Assembly: GCA_902634135.1 (NCBI GenBank) | Contig: CACPJB010000005.1 | Coordinates: forward strand, 1 to 49,038 | Length of the DNA: 49,038 nucleotides | Origin: an uncultured Marinoscillum sp. | Lineage (GTDB): Bacteria > Bacteroidota > Bacteroidia > Cytophagales > MED-G16 | Reading direction: 5' to 3' | Notes under the pieces: model-generated | Told to the model about the DNA's origin: nothing | What the model saw: only the letters and a program-made list of their open reading frames with translations | The model's database searches: none | Program-made: the position numbers and the translations under genes | Part shown: positions 11,595 to 21,892 of the stretch, piece after piece | How positions within the stretch are numbered: the stretch's first letter is position 1 | Layout of the letters: each line of letters opens with the position of its first letter

Positions 11595-11653
11595 TATTTT
11601 ATTATATTTAGATTATTAACTAAATTAAATTTAATATCATTTAACCTAAAGTC

Positions 11654-13237
11654 ATGAAAAATTCCTTCCTAATTATTTTTTTATTTTTTTCAAGTCAAGT
11701 TTTAAGTCAAATTGAAAAAGCACCAGATAGATATAGAGGAGAGGGACCATTTAACCAATTAATAATTAGAGGTGCAACTTTAATAAATGGCAATGGAGCC
11801 CCACCAACTGGACCAGTTGATATAGTTATTGAAAAGAATAAAATTATAAGTATTAGAAATGTTGGTTATCCAGGTCTTGATATTAAAGAGAGTAGAAGAC
11901 CTTTAGCAAAGCCAGGAGCTAAAGAAATTGATGCCCACGGAAAATATGTTCTCCCTGGACTTATTGATATGCATGGTCATATTTCCTCACAAAGAGAAGG
12001 TACTGCTGAATATGTTTTTAAATTGTGGATGGCTCATGGAATAACTACTATAAGAGATCCTTCTTGTGGTCAAGGACTTGATTGGGTTCTCCATCAGAAA
12101 GAGGAAAGTAAAAAAAATAGCATTACAGCACCAAGAATTTTAGCGTATACAAGTTTCGGTCAAGGAGCAAAAAATGGAATAAATACTCCAGAAGAAGCTG
12201 TAAATTGGGTTAGAAAAAATGCTGATAGAGGAGCTGATGGTATTAAGTTTTTTGGTTCTAGACCTGATATATTTAAAGCTGCTCTTCAAGAAAACAAAAG
12301 ATTAGGATTAAGGTCTGCTTGTCACCATGCACAAATGGACGTGTCTGAAATGAATGTGTTAGAGACTGCAAGAAATGGTCTAACTACTATGGAACACTGG
12401 TACGGTCTACCAGAAGCTTTATTTGAAGACAAAACAGTTCAAAATTATCCAGTAGAATATAATTATATGAATGAAGGTGATCGATTTGAGGAAGCTGGAA
12501 AACTTTGGAAACAGGCTGCCGAACCCTATTCTAAAAAATGGAATGATGTAATGAATGAATTAATATCTCTTGATTTTACTATTGATGTGACATTTGTACC
12601 CTATAGTGTATTTAGAGATGTACAAAGAGCAAGTAGCTTGCCGTGGCATAAGGACTATACAAGACCTAAGCTTCTTAAGTTCTTCCTTCCAGCCAGAGAT
12701 TCCCATGCTGCAGCTTATTACGATTGGGGGTCAGAATTAGAAACTGTTTGGAAAGATAATTATAAGTTGTGGATGACTTTTATTAATGAATATAAAAATA
12801 GAGGTGGAAGGGTTACTGCAGGTGCAGATTCTGGATACATGTATAATTTATATGGATTTGGATATGTACAAGAACTTGAATTATTAAGAGAGGCTGGATT
12901 TCATCCAATGGAGGTGATTAGAGCTGCTACCCTACATGCAGCAGAGGCTATTGGAATGGAAGATCAAATTGGATCTGTTGAAACTGGAAAACTTGCTGAT
13001 TTAATAATAATGGATCAAAATCCGCTGAAAAATCTTAAGTATTTATATGCCACTGGGGATATCAAGCTTGAAAATAATGAGGTGATAAGAGTTGGTGGAG
13101 TATCAAAAACTATAAAAGACGGTATAATTTTTGATGCTAGAGAGCTATTAGAAGATGTTAAGAAAATTGTGGATAAAGAGAAAAGTAATACACCAGGGTG
13201 GGAAAAACTATTATTTGAAAATATTAAAAGAAAATAA
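11654..13237 (+). CDS. Secreted amidohydrolase family protein
   Basis: Signal peptide; DAHGKYVLPGLIDMHGHISS metal-binding motif; AGADSGYMYNLYGFGYVQELELL...ATLHAAEAIGMEDQIGSVETGKLADLIIMD. Confidence 0.9.
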   Translation: MKNSFLIIFLFFSSQVLSQIEKAPDRYRGEGPFNQLIIRGATLINGNGAPPTGPVDIVIEKNKIISIRNVGYPGLDIKESRRPLAKPGAKEIDAHGKYVLPGLIDMHGHISSQREGTAEYVFKLWMAHGITTIRDPSCGQGLDWVLHQKEESKKNSITAPRILAYTSFGQGAKNGINTPEEAVNWVRKNADRGADGIKFFGSRPDIFKAALQENKRLGLRSACHHAQMDVSEMNVLETARNGLTTMEHWYGLPEALFEDKTVQNYPVEYNYMNEGDRFEEAGKLWKQAAEPYSKKWNDVMNELISLDFTIDVTFVPYSVFRDVQRASSLPWHKDYTRPKLLKFFLPARDSHAAAYYDWGSELETVWKDNYKLWMTFINEYKNRGGRVTAGADSGYMYNLYGFGYVQELELLREAGFHPMEVIRAATLHAAEAIGMEDQIGSVETGKLADLIIMDQNPLKNLKYLYATGDIKLENNEVIRVGGVSKTIKDGIIFDARELLEDVKKIVDKEKSNTPGWEKLLFENIKRK

Positions 13238-13243
13238 AATTAA

Positions 13244-14980
13244 TTATAATCCTAATTCTTTAAGTTGATCATTATCAATTTGAGATGGTGAATTTATCAT
13301 AACATCTCTACCCGAAGTGTTCTTAGGGAATGCAATAAAATCTCTTATAGATTCTTTTCCACCAAATAGGGCACAGAGTCTATCAAATCCAAAAGCTATA
13401 CCCCCATGAGGCGGTGTGCCATATTTAAATGCATTAAGTAAAAATCCAAACTGATTATTTGCCTCCTCTTTTGTAAAGCCTAATATCTCAAAAACTTTCT
13501 CTTGAAGAACCCTATCATGAATTCTAATTGATCCTCCTCCTATTTCTACTCCATTTATTACAAGGTCGTATGCATTAGCTCTAACTTTTTCTGGGCTTGA
13601 GTTAATAAGATCAATATCATCTTCAATTGGAGATGTAAAAGGATGATGCATAGCATGGTATCTTTTTGATTCTTCATCCCATGAAACTAATGGAAAGTTA
13701 ACAACCCAAACAGGATTAAAGATTTCCGGGTCTCTGAGATTTAATTTGTCCCCCATAAGTAATCTTAGGGATGACATGGCAGAAAAGGTTTGCTTCTTTT
13801 CACCTGCTAGAATTAGAATTAAATCTAATGGATTAGAATTATTTTCACTAGCAATCACTTTTAAATCCTCAGAGGAATAGAATTTATCAACTGAAGATTT
13901 TAAAGTACCATCTTCATTATTTTTAATATACACTAAACCTTTAGAACCAATCTGAGGTGTTTTCACAAATTCAGTAAGTTCATCTATCTGCTTTCTTGAA
14001 AAATTACTGCACCCTTTAACATTAATTGATAAAACTACCTGAGAGTCATCAAATACCTTAAAACCTTTTCCTTGAACAATTGACGTGATATCATGAAATT
14101 TCATTCCAAACCTTAAATCAGGCTTATCAGACCCATAATATTTAATTGAATCATTATACTCTATAATAGGTATTTCACCTAAATCCTTTTCTAATATTTT
14201 TTTAAATAAATATGTAATGAGACCACCAAAGTTTTCTAAAACATCTTCACGATCCACAAAAGACATCTCACAATCTATTTGTGTAAATTCTGGTTGTCTA
14301 TCTGCTCTTAGATCTTCATCTCTAAAACACTTAACCAACTGATAATATTTATCAAAACCAGAAACCATAAGTAATTGTTTGAATGTTTGCGGTGACTGAG
14401 GCAGAGCATAAAATTCTCCTAAATTCATTCTTGAAGGAACAACAAAATCTCTTGCCCCCTCCGGTGTGGACTTAATCAATACTGGAGTTTCAATTTCAAG
14501 AAATTTTTTAGAGTTGAGATAATTTCTTGTCTCTTGCATTAAGCTATGTCTTAGTTTAATATTTTTTTGAAGTGGAGATCTCCTTAAATCTAGATATCGA
14601 TATTTCATTCTTAAATCTTCACCTCCATCAGTTTCATCTTCAATTGTAAATGGAGGTACATCTGACTTATTTAAGTATTTTATTTCAGAAACTTTTATTT
14701 CAATATCTCCTGTATCCATATTTGGATTTTTTGAGAGCCTTTCAGAAACTTCTCCTTGAATTTTAATTACATATTCTCGACCACATTTTTTTGCTAATTC
14801 AAAAGTATTTTTTCCAGAGAACTCTTCTTGAAAAATTAATTGAGTTATTCCATACCTATCTCTTAGGTCTATCCAAATAACTTTTCCTTTATCTCTAATT
14901 TTATGAGCCCAGCCAGATAAAACTACATTGGATTTAATATCTGTTTTTCTTAACTCTCCACAATTATGTGTTCTTAACAT
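13244..14980 (-). CDS. aspS: Aspartyl-tRNA synthetase
   Basis: [47 protein letters not shown]...[47 protein letters not shown]. Confidence 0.97.
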   Translation of the reverse strand: MLRTHNCGELRKTDIKSNVVLSGWAHKIRDKGKVIWIDLRDRYGITQLIFQEEFSGKNTFELAKKCGREYVIKIQGEVSERLSKNPNMDTGDIEIKVSEIKYLNKSDVPPFTIEDETDGGEDLRMKYRYLDLRRSPLQKNIKLRHSLMQETRNYLNSKKFLEIETPVLIKSTPEGARDFVVPSRMNLGEFYALPQSPQTFKQLLMVSGFDKYYQLVKCFRDEDLRADRQPEFTQIDCEMSFVDREDVLENFGGLITYLFKKILEKDLGEIPIIEYNDSIKYYGSDKPDLRFGMKFHDITSIVQGKGFKVFDDSQVVLSINVKGCSNFSRKQIDELTEFVKTPQIGSKGLVYIKNNEDGTLKSSVDKFYSSEDLKVIASENNSNPLDLILILAGEKKQTFSAMSSLRLLMGDKLNLRDPEIFNPVWVVNFPLVSWDEESKRYHAMHHPFTSPIEDDIDLINSSPEKVRANAYDLVINGVEIGGGSIRIHDRVLQEKVFEILGFTKEEANNQFGFLLNAFKYGTPPHGGIAFGFDRLCALFGGKESIRDFIAFPKNTSGRDVMINSPSQIDNDQLKELGL

Positions 14981-15053
14981 CGGTAATGACTTTCAACAAA
15001 ATTAATAGAATTATGAAGAATGCATGAATTTTTTTTATAATCTTACATGGCTA

Positions 15054-15503
15054 ATGAACATATTAAAAAACAACAACGAATATTTTATGAAAATGGCTCT
15101 TAAAGAAGCTGAATCTGCTTACGAGGAAGAGGAAATACCAATTGGAGCTGTGGTTGTTCATAATAATAAAGTCATTAGTAAAGGTCATAATCAATCCCAA
15201 AGGTTAAATGATGCTACGGCACATGCAGAAATGATAGCAATTACTTCTGCACAAAATAAAATTGGCAGTAAATATTTAAATGATTGTGAACTATATGTAA
15301 CATTAGAACCATGTATGATGTGCAGTGGAGCTATACATCTCTCTAAAATAAAAAAAGTAGTTTATGCCCTAGACGATAAAGAGAAAGGCTATTTAAGAAA
15401 ATCGAAAGAAGAGTTAAATAAAAAACTGATCATTATCTCAAATATTCTTGAGTCCGAGTCAAAAAATCTATTAGAATCTTTTTTCTTTAAATTAAGAAGC
15501 TGA
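15054..15503 (+). CDS. tadA: tRNA-specific adenosine(34) deaminase
   Basis: HAEMIAITSA...ELYVTLEPCMMCSGAIHLSKIKKVVYA zinc deaminase motifs. Start trimmed to internal ATG at 15054. Confidence 0.9.
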   Translation: MNILKNNNEYFMKMALKEAESAYEEEEIPIGAVVVHNNKVISKGHNQSQRLNDATAHAEMIAITSAQNKIGSKYLNDCELYVTLEPCMMCSGAIHLSKIKKVVYALDDKEKGYLRKSKEELNKKLIIISNILESESKNLLESFFFKLRS

Positions 15504-15569
15504 ACCTTCAGTATTTAAAGTAAAATTCTTAAATTAAATAAAATTAGTTAACACTTAAATAATAATAAT

Positions 15570-16166
15570 ATGTCATTCACTTTACCAGATTTACCTTATG
15601 CTCAAAATGCTTTAGAACCCCACATAGATTCTACAACCATGGAGATTCACCATAAGAGACATCATAACCTTTACATAACTAATCTAAATAATGCTATTCA
15701 AAATACTAATCTTGAAGGATTATCGATAGAGGATTTATGTAAAAATCATTCAGATAATGTAGCTGTAAGAAACAATGGAGGTGGTCATTACAATCATTCA
15801 TTATTTTGGAATATTTTATCCCCCAATGGAGGCGGAGATCCTGATGGTAAATTAAAAGAAATGATATTAGGAAGTTTTGGAGACTTAGATAATTTTAAAG
15901 AGAAATTTAAAAATGCTGCTATGACACGTTTTGGTTCTGGTTGGGCATGGTTATGTCAGGTAAATGATCACCTGGAAATATGTTCTACTGCTAATCAGGA
16001 CAATCCACTAATGCCAGGAATTTGTAATGATAATAGTAATATTTTAATGGGAATAGATGTCTGGGAACATGCATATTATCTTAACTATCAGAATAAAAGA
16101 GTTGAGTATATAGATGCTTTCTTTAATATTTTAAATTGGGAAGAAATAAATAATAGATTAAAGTAA
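15570..16166 (+). CDS. sod: Fe/Mn superoxide dismutase
   Basis: [38 protein letters not shown]...FGSGWAWL...[30 protein letters not shown]. Confidence 0.95.
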   Translation: MSFTLPDLPYAQNALEPHIDSTTMEIHHKRHHNLYITNLNNAIQNTNLEGLSIEDLCKNHSDNVAVRNNGGGHYNHSLFWNILSPNGGGDPDGKLKEMILGSFGDLDNFKEKFKNAAMTRFGSGWAWLCQVNDHLEICSTANQDNPLMPGICNDNSNILMGIDVWEHAYYLNYQNKRVEYIDAFFNILNWEEINNRLK

Positions 16167-16172
16167 TTACAA

Positions 16173-17534
16173 ATGGATAATAGAAGAGGATTTATCAAAA
16201 ATGCTGCAAAAATTGGATTTGGATCTCAGTTTCTTTTTAATACTCCTCTTGAGTTAATTGCAAATAATAGATACAAAATATCATCTAACGATAAAATTAA
16301 TTTTGGTGTAATTGGTTGTAAGGGAATGGGATGGAGTGATATGGCTTCAATATTAAAAAATAGTGAGACTGACTGCATAGCTCTTTGTGATGTTGATGAT
16401 ACTGTTCTTCAGGAAAGATCAAAAAATGTAAAAGATATTACTGGAAAAAAACCTAAAATCTATAAAGATTACAGGAAATTATTAGAAAATAAAGATATTG
16501 ACGCCGTTGTTATTGGGACACCGGATCACTGGCATTGTTTAAATTTAGTGGATGCTCTTAGCGCTGATAAACATATATATTGTGAGAAACCTATTTCAAA
16601 TTCAATTGAGGAAGCTGACATAATGTTAAAAGCTTCATTAGAAGCTAAAAAATGTGTTCAAGTAGGTCAATGGCAGAGAAGTGGCGGGCAATATAAAGAA
16701 GCTATGGAATATTTATGGTCAGGCAAAATTGGAAAAGTAAGATTAGTGAAAGTTTGGGCTTATATGGGTTGGTACGGATGGGTAGATAATTTTAAAGATA
16801 CTGATACTCCTAAAGGTGTAGACTATAATATGTGGTTAGGTCCTGCTCCTTTAAGAAAGTTTAATCAAAATAGATTCCATGGTAGTTTTAGATGGTACTG
16901 GGATTATGCTGGTGGCCTAATGACTGACTGGGGAGTTCACGAAATTGATATAGCACTTTGGGGAATGAATGCTAAAAACCCGTTATCAATTTCAGCAGCA
17001 GGAGGTAAGTTTGCCTATCCTAGTCAAGATACCGAGACACCAGATTCGCTTCAAACTATATATGAATACAAACACTTTACAATGTTATGGGAACATGCTA
17101 ATGGAATCGATGGTGGAAACTATGGATTAGCAGAAGGAATTGCTTTTATTGGAAGTAAATGAACTATAGTCGTAAATAGGACTGGGTGGGAAGTAATTCC
17201 AGAAAAAGATCACCGTAATAGCAAAGACTTATTTATTGAAAAAATTCCTAGAACTACTTATGACTGGGATCAAGTTCGAAAAAAGTATGGTAACCCACTT
17301 GATTTACATACAGCAAACTTTGTTGATAGTATTAAAAAAAATGATCCGTCAATTTTAAACTGTGGAATAGAAAGTGGGAGTCAAGTTTCAAAAGTTGCTC
17401 ATATGGGTAATGTTGCTTTTAGAAGCGGGTCAAAAATCAGATGGAATGAAGAAAAAAATAATTTTGATAATTCTTCAGCAAATAATCTTATTATACCTAA
17501 ATATAATAATGGATGGAGTTTACCATCTTTATGA
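16173..17534 (+). pseudogene. Gfo/Idh/MocA family oxidoreductase (Tat-type N-terminus) split by an in-frame TGA at 17160-17162
   Basis: ORF 16173-17162 ends ...AFIGSK*; the same frame continues TIVVNRTGWEVIPEKDHRNSKDLF...NNGWSLPSL to TGA at 17532-17534. The downstream part looks like the conserved C-terminus of the family. Confidence 0.8.
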
Positions 17535-19541
17535 TTTATTTTCTAATATTTTTTGTAATTCAATATTTTCATCTCTAAGCCTTGCTGCTTCGTAGAAGTC
17601 TAATTTATCAGCTGCTTTATTCATATCTTTAGTGTTTTTAGATACTATTTTTTCAATCTCATCAACTGACATATTTTTAATAACAGGATCAATCTCTAGC
17701 TTTGAAATAAATTTTTTCTCCTTAACCTTTTCTTGTGCTACTGTAGTTTGAGAGAGAATATTTTCTTTTGATTTTATAACAGTTTTTGGAATAATATTAT
17801 GTTTTAAATTATAATCATTTTGTATTTTTCTTCTCCTATTTGTTTCGTCAATAGTAGCTTTGATAGATTTTGTTATTTTATCAGCATACATAATAACTAA
17901 TCCATTAGAATTTCTCGCTGCTCTACCTACTGTCTGAATTAAAGATTTTTCATTTCTTAAAAATCCTTCTTTATCTGCATCTAAAATAATTACCAAAGAA
18001 ACCTCAGGAAGATCTAATCCCTCTCTAAGTAAATTAACTCCAACTAAAACATCAAAATTGCCTAATCTTAAATCTCTTAAAATATTTACTCTTTCTAAAG
18101 AATCTATTTCAGAATGTATATATCTTGTACTGATACCATTATTATCTAAATACTTAGTTAATTCTTCTGACATTCTTTTAGTAAGGGTTGTTATTAAAAC
18201 CCTTTCTTTAACCTCTATCCTTCTATGGACTTCATTAATTATATCATCAATTTGATTATGGGTCTTTCTTACTTCAATAGGAGGATCTAATAAGCCAGTT
18301 GGCCTTATAATCTGTTCAACAATTGCACCTCCAGAACAAGAAAGTTCATAATCGGATGGTGTTGCACCTACAAATACTACATTGTTAATTAAGGATTCAA
18401 ACTCTTGAAAATTTAAGGGTCTATTATCTAGAGCTGATGGTAGACGGAAACCATAATCTACAAGATTCATTTTTCTTGATCTATCTCCTCCCCACATTGC
18501 TCTTATTTGTGGTAATGTAACATGACTTTCATCTATAAACATTAAATAATCCTTTGGGAAATAATCTAAAAGACAAAATGGTCTCTTACCTGGACTTCTC
18601 CTATCAAAATATCTAGAATAATTTTCAACTCCAGAACAATATCCTATTTCACTTATCATTTCAATATCAAACTCTGTCCGCTCTTTTATCCTTTTAGCCT
18701 CATAAAACTTTCCCTCTTTCTCAAAAAAATTTATTTGCTTTTCTAAATCATTTTCAATTTCTTCTAGAGCAACATCAATAGTTTCTTTTGATGTAACAAA
18801 TAAATTTGCTGGGTATATTTTTATATCATTAACATTGATAATTGTTTTCCCTGAAATAGGATCAACTTTTTGAATACTTTCAACTTCTTCACCCCAAAAA
18901 ATAATTCTAATAATAAAATCAGCATAGGCTAAATAAATATCTAAAGTATCTCCTTTTAATCTAAATGTTCCTCTTTTAAAATCATCATCATGAGATCTTT
19001 CATATAGAATGTCTACTAAAGAAAAGAGAAAATCTTTTAATTTAATATTTTGACCAACGCTTATATCTATAATATTTTTTCCAAAATCATCAGGATTTCC
19101 AATTCCATAAATACATGAGACTGATGCTACAACTATTACATCATTTCTTCCAGATAATAGAGATGATGTTGCACTCAACCTTAATTTTTCAATTTGTTCA
19201 TTTATAGATAAATCTTTTTCTATATATACATTAGAGCTGGGTATGTAAGCCTCTGGCTGGTAATAATCATAATATGATATAAAGTACTCTACTGAATTAT
19301 TTGGAAAAAAAGTTTTTAACTCACCATATAATTGAGCAGCTAATGTTTTATTATGTGAGATTATTAATGTTGGTTTATTTATCTCCTTAATTACATTAGC
19401 CATTGTAAAAGTTTTTCCTGAACCTGTGACTCCAAGTAATACTTGATGTTTATCATTATTTTTTAAACCATTAACGAGAAGATTAATTGCTTGAGGTTGA
19501 TCACCTTGCGGTGAAAATTCAGAGTGTAAATCAAATTCCAA
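17529..19541 (-). CDS. uvrB: Excinuclease ABC subunit B
   Basis: LHSEFSPQGDQPQAINLLVNGL...LLGVTGSGKTFTMANVI...ISYYDYYQPEAYIPSSNVYIEKD; C-terminal UVR motif. Confidence 0.98.
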   Translation of the reverse strand: MEFDLHSEFSPQGDQPQAINLLVNGLKNNDKHQVLLGVTGSGKTFTMANVIKEINKPTLIISHNKTLAAQLYGELKTFFPNNSVEYFISYYDYYQPEAYIPSSNVYIEKDLSINEQIEKLRLSATSSLLSGRNDVIVVASVSCIYGIGNPDDFGKNIIDISVGQNIKLKDFLFSLVDILYERSHDDDFKRGTFRLKGDTLDIYLAYADFIIRIIFWGEEVESIQKVDPISGKTIINVNDIKIYPANLFVTSKETIDVALEEIENDLEKQINFFEKEGKFYEAKRIKERTEFDIEMISEIGYCSGVENYSRYFDRRSPGKRPFCLLDYFPKDYLMFIDESHVTLPQIRAMWGGDRSRKMNLVDYGFRLPSALDNRPLNFQEFESLINNVVFVGATPSDYELSCSGGAIVEQIIRPTGLLDPPIEVRKTHNQIDDIINEVHRRIEVKERVLITTLTKRMSEELTKYLDNNGISTRYIHSEIDSLERVNILRDLRLGNFDVLVGVNLLREGLDLPEVSLVIILDADKEGFLRNEKSLIQTVGRAARNSNGLVIMYADKITKSIKATIDETNRRRKIQNDYNLKHNIIPKTVIKSKENILSQTTVAQEKVKEKKFISKLEIDPVIKNMSVDEIEKIVSKNTKDMNKAADKLDFYEAARLRDENIELQKILENKS

Positions 19542-19552
19542 ATTATTACAAA

Positions 19553-20290
19553 TTATTTATTCCATAATTTCCACGAAAGCTCAGCCTGATTTATAAGCAT
19601 TTCATGTCCATTTTTAATTTTTGCACCTCTATTTTCACATAGAGATAAAAGTTTAGTTTTTCTAGGGTTATATACTAAATCAAAAACAAAATGTTCATTA
19701 TTTATTTCATCAAAATTTAATTTAGGATATTTTTTAACATTAGGAAACATTCCAAGAGGTGTAGTGTTTATTATTAATTTATGAGTATTCAATAATTTTT
19801 TATTAAATAATTCATCATATGAGATTTTATTTTTGGATGACTCTCTAGAAATAAGATTAAAGGGAATATTTAATTCATTCAATGTATATTTAATAGCTTT
19901 AGAACTTCCTCCAGTTCCAAGAATAAGAGCAGAAATATTATTAATGGATAATTTCCAATTTAAGAGACTAAATTTAAAACCTAAATAATCAGTATTAAAT
20001 CCAATTAACTTTCCATCTAAAATTTTAATTGTATTAACAGAACCAATTTTTCTTGCGGTTTCATCTAATTCATCAAGAAATGAAATGATTTTTTCTTTAT
20101 ATGGTATAGTAACATTTAACCCTACTAATTCAGGATTATCAATTATTATATTATTTAACTTATTAAGATCATCAATCTCATAATTATTATAACTAACATT
20201 ATTTAACTTTTCATTTTCAAATTTTCTCTCAAAATATGTTTTTGAGAATGAATGCTCAAGTGGATATCCTATTAAACCAAACTTTTTCAT
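19553..20290 (-). CDS. aroE: Shikimate dehydrogenase
   Basis: FGLIGYPLEHSFSKTYF...GLNVTIPYKEKII...SVNTIKILDGKLIGFNTDYLGF...LGTGGSSKAI. Confidence 0.95.
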   Translation of the reverse strand: MKKFGLIGYPLEHSFSKTYFERKFENEKLNNVSYNNYEIDDLNKLNNIIIDNPELVGLNVTIPYKEKIISFLDELDETARKIGSVNTIKILDGKLIGFNTDYLGFKFSLLNWKLSINNISALILGTGGSSKAIKYTLNELNIPFNLISRESSKNKISYDELFNKKLLNTHKLIINTTPLGMFPNVKKYPKLNFDEINNEHFVFDLVYNPRKTKLLSLCENRGAKIKNGHEMLINQAELSWKLWNK

Positions 20291-21135
20291 TTCCCTTTAA
20301 GATAATTTGAAATAAATGCGGATGAAATAAATATAAATAATGATAAAATGAGATCACTTGTTTCACCAAAAGGCAGAACCATCTCTTGATTTAACTGCCA
20401 TGGCCAAACTTTATTTAGAGCTCCTAACATCAATCCTGAAAGAAAAAAAATAGTTATTCTATAGTATTTGTTAATTAACCAATAAATAATTTTAGAAAAA
20501 GATAATATTCCTAAAATTGCTCCCATTGAAAATATAGAAATATTAATGAGATTTAAAGATGATATTGAGTCAAGCATAAACTGATACTTTCCTAAAATTA
20601 ATAGTATATAACTTCCTGAAATCCCAGGTAGTAACATAGCTGAGATAGCAACAAAACCAGATAAAAAAATAGAAAAAAAACTATTGGATGTTGAGAATGG
20701 TTCTATAAACATTAGAAGAAAACCAATAATAAATCCGAATACCATATATGATACATCATAAACTGATCTTGGAACAGAATTTCTAATTAATCTAATTGAA
20801 GAAAAGAATATTAACCCAAAAAAAAATGATAAGAGAAAAGGTTTATGGTTAACTATCAAATATGAAATAAGTTTAGAAAAAATAAAAATTGATGATAAAA
20901 TTCCAAAAAATACTGGAAAGAGAAATTTAAAATTTAATTGTTCATCTAATTTTCTAAAATCTAATTTTAATAGAGATGTAATTGTTGAAAGGTTTATAGA
21001 CTTTAAAGAACTAATAAATTCTTTATAAATTCCCAATAAAAGAGCAATAGTACCACCAGAAATTCCTGGAATTAAATCAGAAATCCCCATTGCCATACCC
21101 TTTATAAAAAGAATTGAACGATCATAAAGTGACAT
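20287..21135 (-). CDS. DUF368 family membrane protein (PopT-like polyprenyl-phosphate translocase family)
   Basis: KGMAMGISDLIPGISGGTIALLLGIYKEFI...LLPGISGSYILLILGKYQFML; duplicated PGISG motifs typical of DUF368. Start trimmed. Confidence 0.85.
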   Translation of the reverse strand: MSLYDRSILFIKGMAMGISDLIPGISGGTIALLLGIYKEFISSLKSINLSTITSLLKLDFRKLDEQLNFKFLFPVFFGILSSIFIFSKLISYLIVNHKPFLLSFFFGLIFFSSIRLIRNSVPRSVYDVSYMVFGFIIGFLLMFIEPFSTSNSFFSIFLSGFVAISAMLLPGISGSYILLILGKYQFMLDSISSLNLINISIFSMGAILGILSFSKIIYWLINKYYRITIFFLSGLMLGALNKVWPWQLNQEMVLPFGETSDLILSLFIFISSAFISNYLKGK

Positions 21136-21136
21136 G

Positions 21137-21892
21137 TTAGATATATTGATTAAAAGTATCACCCCTTAAACCAACTCTTATTGTCTCAAGAGATATCACC
21201 TCATTCCCTGAAATATTACCCAAATTAACATTTTGACCTAATAATTTTACAAACCATACTTGCTGAGCTTTTTGTGGTGCCTCCCACAAAATTTTTTCTG
21301 TTGGAATCTCAGTCAAAATTTCTTCAACTAACCCTTGTCTTACTTCCCCCGATGATCTAAATAATCCTACACTCCCCGATTCCCTAGCTTCTCCAATAAC
21401 TTTCCAAGAACCAGCATTTAATTCAGCTTTCATTTGTTTAATCCATTTATAGGGAGGTATTATTTTTTTCTCATCTTTAGACCCAATTTCAGAAAAAACT
21501 ATAACATGTTTTGCTAGTTTATCAATGTATTCACATTTTTTTTTATGAGGAATTGAAATTGATCCATCCGATACTTCAGCATATTTTAAATCATAATCTT
21601 TTAAAATATCAATATAATCTTCAAATTGATTTCTAATAGCAAAAGCCTCAAATAAAGTACCTCCAAAATAAACATTTATGTCTGCCTTTTTAAATAAATC
21701 AATCTTTTGTCTTAGATTTTTTGAGAAATTGGCTGTAGTCCATCCAAACTTTACAAAATCTATATATTCTGATGATGACTCAATTAAATTTTTACATTCC
21801 TGAATACTAGATCCTTTATCAATCACCATAGTTATACCAGATTCTCTTGGTTTGGATGTTCTCTCGGGAATACTTTTTATATTAAAATTCAT
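21137..21892 (-). CDS. Phosphosulfolactate synthase-like (ComA family)
   Basis: IPERTSKPRESGITMVIDKGSS...IDFVKFGWTTA...YFGGTLFEAF...YAEVSDGSISIP...VIGEARESGSVGLF. Confidence 0.85.
   Translation of the reverse strand: MNFNIKSIPERTSKPRESGITMVIDKGSSIQECKNLIESSSEYIDFVKFGWTTANFSKNLRQKIDLFKKADINVYFGGTLFEAFAIRNQFEDYIDILKDYDLKYAEVSDGSISIPHKKKCEYIDKLAKHVIVFSEIGSKDEKKIIPPYKWIKQMKAELNAGSWKVIGEARESGSVGLFRSSGEVRQGLVEEILTEIPTEKILWEAPQKAQQVWFVKLLGQNVNLGNISGNEVISLETIRVGLRGDTFNQYI

Noticed and set aside
17160-17162. Genome-wide UGA recoding or a selenocysteine codon
   Set aside because: TGA terminates other intact genes in the window (tadA, MBL-like ORF), and the expected residue in relatives is Gly rather than Cys/Sec; no SECIS could be verified by eye.
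17374-17595. + strand 73-aa ORF
   Set aside because: Out of frame with the Gfo/Idh/MocA C-terminal extension and overlaps uvrB; low-complexity product.
18058-18255. + strand ORF within uvrB
   Set aside because: Shadow ORF antisense to uvrB.
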